Assembly (NCBI RefSeq): GCF_000002075.1
Contig: NW_004797491.1
Coordinates: forward strand, 501,993 to 565,992
Source: Aplysia californica
Taxonomy: Eukaryota; Mollusca; Gastropoda; Aplysiida; Aplysiidae
DNA: 64,000 nt
Direction of reading: 5' to 3'
Under the pieces are notes generated by a model that had not been told where the DNA came from, made no database searches, and saw only the letters and a list, made by a program, of their open reading frames with translations. Within the stretch, counting starts at the first letter, position 1, and the number at the start of each line of letters is the position of its first letter. Of the stretch, positions 1 through 12,100 are shown piece by piece. Both the position numbers and the translations under genes were made by a program.

Positions 1-115
1 CCCCCCTCCCCAAAGGGCAGTGCTTCTGATTAAATTATTGTCTTGAGGCCATTTACAAAGGGGGATATTGGCATGTTCTTATACACAGTCGAATTGTAAA
101 CGGGCTGATTTATCA

Positions 116-275
116 ATGTCAAGCTCATACTGTGCCGGAACAATAGAAGGGGAACTGCTGCTTTTTCTTTCCTCATCCTTACTATCCTCATTTTCCTCTA
201 CTTCTTTTGTATGTTTGTCACTCTCTTTTGAACTGCTATTTCGACCGGGGTGTCTTGGTAGTCGAAGTCGCTGAA
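116..275 (+). repeat. 160-bp dispersed block, copy 1
   Basis: Matches 11295-11455 with small gaps. On the minus strand it is open for 88 codons (79-345) and reads as an acidic, Ser-rich peptide, but the second copy is not open in the same frame. No known domain recognised. Confidence 0.65.
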
Positions 276-819
276 CTTTCTTCCGTGCATCTGCTTTGGT
301 GACCCTGACCTTATTATTTAAAACTAAAGTGATTTCTATCATCACAGTTAATAGTGATACGATACGTCAGAACACTTCGGAATAAATAACAGACACGTTC
401 ACTGTAGAAATTTTGAGAGGACATCACTCAAGTCGTTGTAACACAAGATTAGTGCTCAATTTGTATTTGATATGTCGACAGAACTGGCAAAATCAGAGAG
501 ACTAGTAAGCGTCGCGAAATGCAAAGAAACAACTAGCGAAGATTAAAGAGCAGCATTGTTTCTAAAGTTGGATGTTAGGATTGAATCTTGACGTGAAACA
601 ATGCATTAGAAACATAACTGACGGTGCAGCAAACAAGCAGGGACATAGAAGAGGCTTTGGTACTCTGCAATCGAACAAAGCTTCAATGCATATCTATGTT
701 TTTAGTGCCAAGCACATGTCTTGAAATCAAATCTCATTTAGATGGAAGCGTACAAGTTTTGTTGTTGCCATTGTTGTTATTTTTTGCAGTTTTTTTTCTT
801 TTTTGGGGGGTGTGGGGGG
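276..819. other. No gene seen
   Basis: AT-rich unique-looking sequence with no supported gene or repeat, ending in a T/G-rich run just before the first SINE. Confidence 0.5.
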
Positions 820-1336
820 GTAGTGTTTTACGGCGCTCGCAACAATATAAGGTCATGATTATGAGCGCGCGGGACACATTAAACATTTTCAATACTTGGT
901 AGGAAATTTCTAATTTTGTCCCAGTGGCGGCCGAGGCCTACGCTTATCGATTTTGGACCACCAAGCCACCAAGGGATCTTTAACGTGCGCAACTTGCACT
1001 CGGGACCTCCGAAATTTTTCGCCCTTGTCCGAGAAGGCTAGGTGCTAGATTTTACCTATCATACGATCAACTGAAAGACAGCAGTATGAAGGAGCTAAGG
1101 AGAAGCAGCAGGAAGGCCCCAGAAAGAGCCAGGAATCCAGAGGAAGGGGGCAAAGGAGGTAAGGGCAGAAAGTGGAGACAAAAGCAGACGACAGAACATT
1201 GTTAGAGAGCAGAAAAGCAGGTGAAAGGAGACCATTTTAGAGAAGAAAAGTTTCGGTTGCTATTCGGATTCGAACCCGGGACCTATTGAATGGGAAGCGA
1301 ACACCGCAACCTCTCGACCACGAGAATCCCCCAAGC
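820..1336 (-). mobile_element. tRNA-derived SINE, family A, copy 1
   Basis: Read on the minus strand: a tRNA-like head (1336 down to about 1258) with A box TGGTCGAGAGG and B box GGTTCGAATCC, then a purine/pyrimidine-rich body, a block with GTTGCGCACGTTAAAGATC-like sequence, and a 3' end ending GCGAGCGCCGTAAAAC. About 515 bp, near full length by comparison with the copy at 14322-14822. Confidence 0.85.
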
Positions 1337-1897
1337 AACAATTAGTGTTGTGCTGACCACTGCATTATTTTCTTTTTCATTGATTAATGATAATAATATA
1401 TCGTAGTGCTCTTTTGGAATACTAACGTGTGAACATCTGGAGTAGATACTCCACAGCTATGAAACGGTTGGGAATTTGAAGAAACTAGATGGTAGTAAAA
1501 ATATGGGGCTTTGAATCCTTGAAGACATGTGTGTTTCTAAACAAACAACGAATTATATACAAACAAACCAAAAGTATATTTGCAACTCTTATTATAACAA
1601 ACGGTACGTCTGAGAGTAAATGCATGCCATGTTCTTAAGATTAAGACCCTCTGCCCCTGTAGATAGTGGCCGATGGCGGAGCAAAGCTAGAACTAAAAGG
1701 ATTCGCGGTCGAGGAAAAACCACTGATCCTGGCAGAAGGAGATTAAAAAGAAAATCAAAATCAAAATCAGCATCTGCATGACGATCTATGAACACAAAGC
1801 GCACGTCGGAGTGGCACATGGGGCATGATTCATGGAAATTTTTTACCCAATTGTCCAACTTAGTCTATCTCCCTTGACATGCGTACATAGTGCATTT

Positions 1898-2607
<710 letters not shown>

Positions 2608-2773
2608 AGCGTTTCCGTAGATAGTGATGAAAATGCACGATATATGGGTTTGAGTCCCATTGGAGGTCATACACGTGTACGTTTGTACGTGGAGGACTAC
2701 AGTCCCCAAACGCTGCTTTTTCGGGGACTGCGCTCGCGAGTGTGTGCGATGTGACAGTAGGTACGTGTGTGTT

Positions 2774-2779
<6 letters not shown>

Positions 2780-2831
<52 letters not shown>
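2780..2831. repeat. (GT)n microsatellite
   Basis: About 26 GT units, between two family A SINE copies. The His-Thr repeat open frame on the other strand is an artefact of it. Confidence 0.97.
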
Positions 2832-2834
<3 letters not shown>

Positions 2835-3204
2835 AAACACAAAACCATGTGTCAGAATCTGTACAATAAAGACTTATCTTAATTATTATTATTATCATTA
2901 TTATTATATTTTTGGTAAGCGTACTGGCGCTCGCAACTGCATAAAGTCATGAGCGGGCAAGACACATTAGGTCTGGGCCTAAACTTTTTTTCCGTTTGGT
3001 ACATTATTTTTGGATTTTGCCTGGGTGGCGGCTGAAATTAACCTACTCTCTCATATCGATTTTAGGACAACCACGGAATCTTAAACGTGCGCAACTTGCA
3101 CACAGGACTGTCGAGGTTTTTCGCCCTTATCCGAGAAGACTAGCGTGTTAAATCTTACCTATATTATAATACATGTATAAGTTTGGGGGTGGCTGAAAGA
3201 CAGC

Positions 3205-3214
3205 AGTATGAAGG
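3205..3214. repeat. LINE target site duplication, left
   Basis: AGTATGAAGG, repeated at 5789-5798. Removing the LINE and one copy restores SINE sequence (CAGTATGAAGGAG), as seen uninterrupted near 1082-1097. Confidence 0.9.
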
Positions 3215-3599
3215 CAAAAAAGGCATCAAAGACTTTTAAAGAAACAGCAGAGCAGGAGAAAAACAAGAAATGGGAAGACTTCTGCCAGAATATTACTGGT
3301 GACAGATCCCTACAAAAGTTTTGGAGGTTTCACAAGGCAATGAACAGTCAGTCAAGAACATGCCTTCCTGATTTTCAGACAGAGGACAGTACATGGGTTA
3401 GATCGGAAGAGGAGAAAGGATAGGCTCTTTTGAACAGATACCTGCGGCAAACAAATCAGAACAATGAGAACGAAAGAACGAGCATTCTAAGGGACATAGA
3501 AGGAAGATACTGGGAAGGAGAGGAAGAGTTAAAAGTCACATTGGAGGCTGTTCGATTAAACTTAAGACGGCACCTGACACAGCACCAGGCCCAGATGGG

Positions 3600-4499
3600 G
3601 TGCGTTATTCCCACATCAAGGATCTGGATGACCACAACTTGGAGAGTCTCGCAAACATCCTGGATACTAGTTTGCATGACGGGTTGGTTCCACAGGATTG
3701 GCTGGACAGTTACCATACACCCCTACCAAAGCCCGGGAAGGACCCCACAAAAATTGAGTCCTACAGGATTATCACAATGCAAAACACGGTGGGGAAACTA
3801 ATGGAAAAAATGGTGTCCAGATGGATGTCCAATTTCTTGGAGCGCAACAATCTGATACCTGTGGAACTTGGCAGCTACCGCCCTGGTAATGACACCTGGA
3901 GGAATGCGGCAATTTTGGCCTCCGACATATACGACGGTTTTGAGGAGGGAAAAGAGACACTAGTCGCCGCAATAGATCTAGAAGATGCTTATAACCGGGT
4001 GCCCTTTAGCTTGATCATGCGAACTATAATCAATATGAAAATCGACTCTGAATTGGTGATCTGGTTAGGAAATGCCTTGTTAAAAAGAAAGGTTTCCTTG
4101 CGCCTTGGCAGCTGGGCTTCTGAACCTATTACCATAACCCCAGGACTGTCCCAGGGATCGGCCCTGTCACCAGTCTTGTTCAATATATACACCATCGGTC
4201 TTACAGCCAATCAATTTGAGGGACCAGGCCGTACGCTAAGCTTTGCAGATGATGTATTGGTATATAGGCTGGGGAGAGATCGGGAGCTGATTGCAAGGAG
4301 CACGCAGAAGGAATTAGATCGAATTGGTGAATGGTGCGAACAGAACAATGGAAAACTTAATCCAGCGAAGGCAGGGGTACTGTGGACCAGTCTCAACAAC
4401 GGGGCAGTCAAGGCTATCATGCCTACTGTCAATATAGATTCTACAAGGTACGCAGTTGGAAAGGCAAGAGAAATTGAAGTACCTGGGCATTACTTTTGA
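3600..4499 (+). pseudogene. LINE reverse transcriptase fragment
   Basis: Longest open piece of the LINE. Carries fingers and palm motifs, including AAIDLEDAYNRV (first Asp) and SFADD (second and third Asp). Open for 299 codons, but the protein continues in another frame from about 4470. Confidence 0.92.
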
Positions 4500-5400
4500 C
4501 CGCACCCTCTCGGCAAAAGACCATGTGACAAACATTATCGCCAGAGCAAGGAAAGGACTTGTTGCACTGAGAGTGGTGGCTGCATCTATGCTCCAACGTG
4601 CCCTTATGATCATGCTTCAAGCGGTTGTACTGTCTGTAGTGGACTATGGCCTTGGTATGCTCACCCTATCCAAAACCCAACTACATCGCCTCGAAGTCAT
4701 TCAAAATGAAGGAATGAGAACTGTTCTTGGATGCACCCGTGACACAGCAGCATCAGCGATGAGATATCTGCTGGACCTGCCAACGTTAACCCACCGACAC
4801 AAGCTAGCACAAGTCAAGGCCTACCTTCGAGTAACAGCAGACGAACGTCACCCTCTACATCCGAAAATCGGAAACCAAGACGTACGCCAAAGATTGAAAA
4901 GAGGATCTTCATGGATGGTGCAGGCGGGGCGAACTCTCGATATGTGCTGTGAAATCGAGGACATAAGAAGAGGATGTGACTGGATGAGGCCGGAGAAAGA
5001 CATGAGCAACTTCATGAAGGTGATAGCTACGCTAGGCCGAGAGTGTCGCGAGTGGCCAGCAAGTGCAACTAATGCGGAAATTGTGGCCATCCTTGAGGAA
5101 AATTCAGTGATGGGTGATGTTGTCGTCTTCACCGACGGAACAGTGAGGCGTGGCCAGAAATTTGGGTGGGCGTTCAGTGCTCGAGTTGACGGGAAGATAA
5201 TTAAAGATCAGTCTGGAGCTTACGAGTGCACTACGTCGAGCATGGCAATGGAGGTCAAGGCAATAACAGAGGCGCTGGAATGGATCAGCATGGAAGCGTA
5301 TAAACATGCCTTGTTTGTCACATATTCGATGAGCACCCTAAAAAAAATCAGGAGTGGGTGGCTCTACAGTGACTGGAGAGCTTCCATTCATTGCAAATAG
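4456..5400 (+). pseudogene. LINE thumb and RNase H fragment
   Basis: Continues the LINE polyprotein with KLKYLGITFDRTLSAKDHV (a thumb signature), then a linker and the start of RNase H (VVFTDGT, TSSMAMEVKAITEALEW). The last RNase H helix (GHAGVHRNERADELA) lies in the next frame, 5354-5683. Confidence 0.88.
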
Positions 5401-5788
5401 CCACCTCCTAAGAATTACATGGGTGTTCTGCCCTGGTCACGCCGGGGTGCACAGAAATGAACGTGCTGATGAACTTGCCGGCAAAGCAGCACCCAATGGC
5501 CGAATCATGCTCGACCCACCAATGGTGATCGCCAGATGCAAGGAGAGCCTTCACAACCAAGAGGAGACACTCCCACACACTCAGCACAATAAAAGAAAAG
5601 TGTGTGCGGGGCACAGCGAAAAAAAGTTTGCTCGGAGGAGTGGTCAGGCGTGTCTCAAACCAGCTCCTCATGGAGACAATTAGCAGGAAGACCCGAGGCG
5701 GACGCTGGAAAGGAGAGATGAGCAACTATGGACATGTGCCGCCTGCTATGATTCTAGCTCTGGATCCAAGTAAATCCAAGTAAATCCA

Positions 5789-5798
5789 AGTATGAAGG
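5789..5798. repeat. LINE target site duplication, right
   Basis: Second copy of AGTATGAAGG. The SINE body resumes right after it (AGCCGCAAGGAGTAGCAGG) for about 35 bases. Confidence 0.9.
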
Positions 5799-5835
5799 AG
5801 CCGCAAGGAGTAGCAGGTTAGGCTAGTATAGTAGT

Positions 5836-7175
5836 AAAGGCAGCAGTGGGTAGCGTTTGGGTACAACTTCCTTCTTTTAAATTTTTTATATTACGTACAT
5901 TCTGGCCTCTTCGAATCAATGCTTTTGCTTGCAGAAATACATAAGAATAATAATATTACTGGTACACTTGAGCGTTTGTTGTATGCACCAGCCGAACGCT
6001 GACCGACAAAACCCGAGTCCGAGACAGATTTAGAAACAAAAACAAATTTTCCGAGCGTTCGTCAGCGGTTTTATTTTATGCTTTTGACGATAACTTCAAA
6101 TGTGTAAATCATAAGACAAAAGAAGAGGGAAAACAATAATAAATGTGTCTTGTATTTTCTTTTCAGGTTGACATCTTTGTTCCTTTGTTCCTGTAGGCCT
6201 GAATCTCTAACATAATATTATTAATAATATTTAGCTTCCTCCGAGAGGTTACGAGAGCAGTGGCCGACAGTGACCGCATGCCAACAAAAAGGGGTTTATC
6301 CGTCAATAATAATTTCCCCAGGTTGAGTGGGAGATTCTACAACTTTCGCGTGTACGTGTAAGCTCATCGATGTTGCCAGTGCCCCATAGGCCTACACTTC
6401 AGAATGCGAACTAAAAAAAAAAGAAAAACATTAGGCCTACTTTGACTAGGGACCAATACCCTAACGTATTTACCGCTTTGCTAAGCCCCCCCCCCCGGTC
6501 CCCTTGAACTACCCCATTTACAAAATTTTACATTCAACCTAGTAGGCCTATTAAAAGTAAACCTTTTGGTGGCAGGAATGGTGTAAATTCACTGGTAATT
6601 AGGAAATAGTAGCATCGTTAAAAACAATAATATCACCCTCATACATAGCTGAAGGCAGGAAGTTGGCCAATGTGAACCATAAAATATTCAGTTTTAATTG
6701 ATTGGTGTAGCCTACCTTTTCGACGATAGGGGCCTATAAAGCCTATAGATCTATGGATCTACCTCATACTAATTAGCAGATTCGTCTTGGCAACAATGGG
6801 TGGCGCCTCTGTCGGGTTATTATTATTTTGTTAAACTGTCTCTCTGTAGTAAGTGTATGTATCTTACTTTCGTTTTTTCTAACAAAAATAACGATAAATT
6901 CAGCGATGTGTTTCTGTCAGTGCAGTCTGGTACCGCATTGATTTAATAAGCAAAGGCCTGAATACTCTCACCTAGGCTAACTTCCAACCAAAAAAATTAC
7001 GGATGCTTGGTTTAGCGGGTTTGACAACGAAACGAGCAATGGGATACAAAATCTGGATGTCACTCACTGACACTCGCTCACCCAGCAGAAGCAACAACAA
7101 AGGAATTTTGAGCCGATTGTACCTTGATGTTTTGATACAGCGTACTCTTCGAAAACTTGCAAAATCGGGAAAACA
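5836..7175. other. MEMO1 upstream region
   Basis: No coding part recognised. The MEMO1 promoter and 5' UTR must end at 7175. No TATA box or initiator stands out. A C-run lies near 6486-6495. Confidence 0.4.
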
Positions 7176-7236
7176 ATGTCAAGGCACGGTAAAGTTAGGA
7201 AGGCTAGCCATGCTGGAAGCTGGTATAGCGACTCTG
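7176..7236 (+). CDS. MEMO1: MEMO1 coding exon 1
   Basis: Encodes residues 1-20 plus one base: [20 protein letters not shown]. The SHAGSWY block is the conserved MEMO N-terminus. It is followed by a consensus donor gtaagt at 7237. It lies in the wrong frame of a longer open frame from 7003, so simple ORF calling misses it. Confidence 0.93.
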
Positions 7237-9149
7237 GTAAGTAATTCCCTTCCTCAACTTATTTTAATAATGTTGGCTCTGGCAAAGAAAATGTCCATCT
7301 TTGACATGAAACAAATTTATATTTGTAGATCTAGATTTCTAGATCTAGAATTCTAGATCTAGAATCTAGATCTAGATTAGATCTAGAAGATTTAGATTGG
7401 CAAATTTGTCATGTCATAGTCATAGAAGTCTAGATCTAGATCTAGATCAAGGACCAAGTAGGCCTATAGGCAGAATACCAGGCAGAGCCATAACGTGATC
7501 TGGGCCCTGGAGAAGTTTAGGTGAGATGGAAAAATGTGTGTGTGTGGGGGGGGTTCAATGGCCCAGCCAGTGGGATCAAGGATCGCTCCGATCTGCAAGC
7601 AGTGGTCAAAACTTCACTCCTCTCCATTGCTATGACATGCATCAGTCTTACTTGTCCAATTACCACCTCTGCTTGCCTTTCATAGGACCACTATTTGACC
7701 TATTCAAAACAGAAACGTTTGAACATCTCCTTTGCTTCTACCCTTAGCCCCCTCCCATCGGTGTAACGAGCACAGTCAACCAATGCCACCCCTCACTGCC
7801 ATCATGTAACAACGATTCGAGGAACTCTTTCCTCGGCTGGCCGTACGATCCGGGCGGCAGGCATTGGTCAGTCTAATTTCACACCTCTGGCTTCTGGCTC
7901 GATCTATAAAAGAAAGTTTCGGTAGTAGCTCGGTACTCGAGCACGCTTACGGGCAGTCATGAGATTTCACACCCTCACTACCCTGACCATCAGCATCGCT
8001 CAGGGTTCACATGATGGGGTAACATCTACCACCAAATTGCACCCCTACTCCCCTTCCTCGCCCAGCAGCAGTTAAGTTTAGAGCCGACAGAACCAAACTA
8101 GATCTAGCGAGTTTTGTTTCAAATCAGTGCTGAGCGGGCTAAATATTTTCCATCTTAGACAGGTGAAACCCTCGGAAGGGAGCGGATTTTTCTTTCTGTT
8201 TCCATGTTGGACAGGTTTCCATTTTATACAGGTTTAAAAAGAAGAAATATCAAGGGGGAGCAGGGAGATTCCGTTAAGACAGGTTTCCGTTAAGGTAGGT
8301 TCGACTGTATGCCCATTGGCAATGGTTTTTAATATTTGAACTCACACTTGGCCTCCCTCCAAGAATAAAAAATACGAAGTGACTATTTCTCCGAACGTTC
8401 GGAGAAATAGTGCCGATCTTTATTTCTCCGAACGGTTTCCGGCTTCCGGTCTCGTGATTTTTTGCCTAGCCTGTTTATTGCGAGAGTTCAGCGCCAACTT
8501 TCATTCTGCCTCTGGTCTGGGAACGAACACCGCATGGCATGGCAAGCCCGCCTACAGACAACCTTCAGTAACACCCACCACATACCCACCACCATCATGC
8601 ACATGTACACACACAAACTTATACACACACTAACTAAACATGATTAGTGGGCAACTTTTGAACGTATGACGAGCTGAGCTGTGGATGGAGAGACAGTGTG
8701 AGTGACTGAGCAGGTGAAAGGAAGAATGTACGAGTGTATCACAGGCGACAGCAACTACAACTACAAGGCGACGACACCGACCCCCCTGGCCTGGTCCACA
8801 GCGCACGAACGAAAGGAATGCGGCTACGGCAGGTTTTTGCTAATATTATTGTCCATGGTTCGCAGGGTGCAAGGGAATGAGTGAGATTTTCTTTGTGTGT
8901 GCCTGGAGTGAGGGGGTGGGGTGTGAAAGTCATGCGGACGGGGATGAGCCGCGGGAGAGAACACGGGAATTGAATGAATGAATGAAAGAGAGGAACGACT
9001 CATGAGCCCTGGAGTGAATGGATCCTGTGTTTCTATTTTTGTATACTTTGAACTGTTACTGAATAAAGGCTGAAATAAAGCCCGAAAAAACAAACACACA
9101 CACGCTCCTCACTCTCCACTTACACACTTACTACCACACACAGACACAT

Positions 9150-9190
<41 letters not shown>

Positions 9191-12100
9191 CACACACACA
9201 CAGGAGCAAATTTTTAGGTCTATATATATTTCAGTTTTCAAGAGCTAGTCTAGAGATTTTTAGATGAGTGTAAAAACGGGAAAAAGAAAGGTTTCACGAC
9301 AGAATGAAATCAAAATTAGAACAGCCCATAAACAACCACAAAAATTAACAAATAAGGGCGTGAGTCCACCTGTCCGAAGAAGATTGGCTGTTTTAACCCT
9401 AAATGTGTGCAATTTTAAAACAAAGTACATGATATTACATGTAAATTATGGAATCACACACATTAAGGGGCCTGCCAGAGTCAGTACACGTAGATCTAAT
9501 CGGGTTTGGTGGAACGAACGCTCTAACATAACACATTTAAATCTGTATACATGTATATGTATTTAGAATCTAATGAAAGTAGGAACATAAAATTAAATGA
9601 TGTTACACTATACAACATCCGCACCCCCCCCCCCCTCCCACCCTTTTTCCCCAACAAAAAAAAAACTGATAAAAAAACAACACATCAGAACAATAACAAG
9701 AAAGAAAAAAATACACACTAACAAAATAAAACACCACAAAGAGGGAAAAATAAAAGTAACTGTAACGTATTCAACAAATCAACGTGGTGACAACAAGTGA
9801 GAAAGACAAAGTGAAGCTAAGTGAACTTTCTTTCAAAAGTAAAGAGGTTCGGTTTCTTTCATTTAAAAAAATTTTAAATTTGACTTTTATTCCCCGATTC
9901 GGGGACCAAAAAATGCCCAAAAATCGAGCCACAATTGATTGGTTGCGGCCGCGACAAACGCAGATGCTAGTTCTATGTGTCATTATCAATAACCCTCCGT
10001 AGATCTAGATCTAGATCTAGACAGCACCCGAGTGAACACAACACATTCATTAGGTTTAAGAGCAGCACCCTTCATAGGCAACACGTCATATATGTAGCGA
10101 AAAACTGCTTGGAACTGTAGCATTTCTTTATACAAATATTTACTGCGGACATTTTTTGGACCGATTGAATCATATTGTATACAAACAATCTTTGGTAGGC
10201 CTATACTATAATTATAGATCTATATAATATCCGAAATTTGCGGGAAAGGATGTGATTTCAGAGTGTTCGGAGAAATAGTGCCCAGCTTTAATTTCACAGT
10301 GTTCAGAGAAATAGTGCCCAGCTTTATTTTCCCGAACGTTCGGAGAAATAGTGCCCAGCTTTATTTTCCCGAACGTTCGGAGAAATAGTGCATTGTAAAT
10401 TAATTTCTGTGATTTGGAGAGAGGTCTCAGAGGGGAGGTTGGGTTGAGGGGGCATATATGCCCTCCTGATGGAAAGAAAAATCTGGGGGGTTACAGGGTG
10501 AGGGTGTGGAGCATACACCCGTTTTTCGCCATAATTTGATGTTTTGCAGTGATTCTAAATTTTCTTGAAAATAGTTGTTTTGCGACAGTTTTATGACGAA
10601 ATCTAAGCGGATAGTGCTGTAACACCTAATCAAACAAAAATCGACAATTTTAGTGGCCTTGTGTGTGTGATCTGCAGCTAAAAAATACTGCAGTTTGACC
10701 CTCCAAAGGTGTGCATCTGTTTGTGGGATTGACAGTAAAAAGTTACCCTATTGATGATTTGTGACCATTTTATTTTGACCAAATCTGAGCCGATAGTGCT
10801 GTAAAACACCTATGGTACAAAAACAAAGCTACAGTTTCACTGGCCATGTTTGTGATGATCTCCTCTTTGACCCCCCAAAGCAGTGCATCTCTGTGTGCTG
10901 GAGTGAAAGTAAAAATTTACCCTAACTGAATTTGAGCCTGTACTACAGGCTACCACAGTAGTTGAAACTGTCCAAGATGGAATCTCAAGGGAGCTGGAAA
11001 AAAATTATTCCATTCTAGAAATCTTCCATTTTGGGCAAAATTTTACTTTCACACCCACATGCAGATGCGCTGTTCTGGGGGGCTCAGTTTAGGGTTTCCA
11101 CAATCAGGAAAGTGGAAAAAAAGCCAGGAATTTTGTTTTCAGAATTCCTGGTTGAGAAAACACCATGACATGGAAATGGATCAAAATGAAAATAAACAGG
11201 AGAAATCCGGGGAATAAAAAGAAGCTCAAAATTGGAAATTTGGCAGAACTGTTACAACTTGAAAATTATTATTTTTAAAAGAATTTATCCAAGCTCATAC
11301 TGTGCCGGAACAACATAGGGGGAACAGCTGGTTTTTCTTTCTTCATCCTTACTATCGTCAGTTTTCCTCTTCTTTTGTATGTTTGTCACTCTCCTGTGAA
11401 CTGCTATTTCCAGGGTGCCTTGATAGTCGAAGCAGACCTTGTGCTGTTGAGGCTAGAGAGGTAAGGAGAGTAAGCCTGATTCCCCGTTTAGACTTCACTG
11501 TTAACGTCCACCCCTTGGCGCTATATGACCTGATGCAGTTGCGAGCGCTGTCAAACCTTAGGCCTACTAAGTGGGTGGTTGGCGAGTGCTCTGGTATGGT
11601 TTGCTTCTTCTTTCCTATCAAAATCTATCGTCTTTATCTCCCCTCCTTCTTTTTTGTATTTGTTATTCTCTTGTAGCACCTAGTCATCAGCTCTTATAAT
11701 ATGACCTTATTGTGTTGCAAGTGTCGTAAAACGCTTACTAAAACTAACTAAAACGAACAAGCTCGTAACAAACTCGGCTACAAAGTAGATGCGTTTTGGT
11801 TTTGTAGTAACTTTTCATTGTTTGCAGCCAAATTTTGCTCAGTCGCATTGAAGAAAAAAGTTTTTGACAGTGTTGAAAGGGATGGAGAACTACAACCATC
11901 TCTAATATCATACCATAGACTCACTATTGTGTTGTATGCACAGAGGACCCAAGAGAAACGTTATATTGAGACTTCATTTGCTCCTGTCTGTATCTCAAGT
12001 ACTGCAAAGGTATGTTTATCCAGCTCAGCACAGGTTTACCACTGACAGTCAGGGCCAAGGCAGCCCACCTCCTAAATTTGTACGTAATAATACTGTGCCA

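Larger units (their letters stand above)
3215..5788 (+). mobile_element. 5'-truncated LINE (I/Nimb-like) with RT and RNase H
   Basis: Remnant of ORF2 of a non-LTR retrotransposon. Reverse transcriptase blocks: LPKPGKDPTKIESYRII, AAIDLEDAYNRV, TPGLSQGSALSPVLFN and the catalytic SFADD (FADD at 4242-4253). An RNase H domain follows: FTDGT, AMEVKA and PGHAGVHRNERADELAGKAA. Its third acidic site reads TYS instead of TDS. RNase H after RT points to the I-like clade group. The endonuclease half is missing. The frame is broken by a stop at 3421-3423 and shifts near 3565, 4470 and 5370. The 3' end has three tandem ATCCAAGTAA-like units (about 5762-5788). Flanked by the 10-bp direct repeat AGTATGAAGG (3205-3214, 5789-5798), it sits inside a SINE. 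Confidence 0.93.
2915..5835 (-). mobile_element. tRNA-derived SINE, family A, copy 3, split by the LINE
   Basis: The 3' module begins at 2915 (GGCGCTCGCAACTGCATAA). The body runs to 3214, is interrupted by the LINE, and resumes at 5799-5835. The tRNA-like head is not recognisable after 5835, so the copy was truncated or eroded. Confidence 0.8.
7451..10264. other. MEMO1 intron 1, unassigned part
   Basis: Apart from the palindrome element at 8.4 kb and the CA tract, nothing supported. Short open frames here lack conserved features. Confidence 0.5.

Noticed and set aside
1258-1336. Functional tRNA gene
   Set aside because: A and B boxes are present but the cloverleaf is not kept, and it is attached to a repeated SINE body.
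7003-7356. 117-codon ORF as a separate gene
   Set aside because: It overlaps MEMO1 exon 1 in another frame, runs through its donor, and has no conserved feature.
10265-10390. CRISPR-like array of 36-37 bp repeats
   Set aside because: The units abut with no unique spacers and lie in a eukaryotic intron. It is a minisatellite with palindromic joints.
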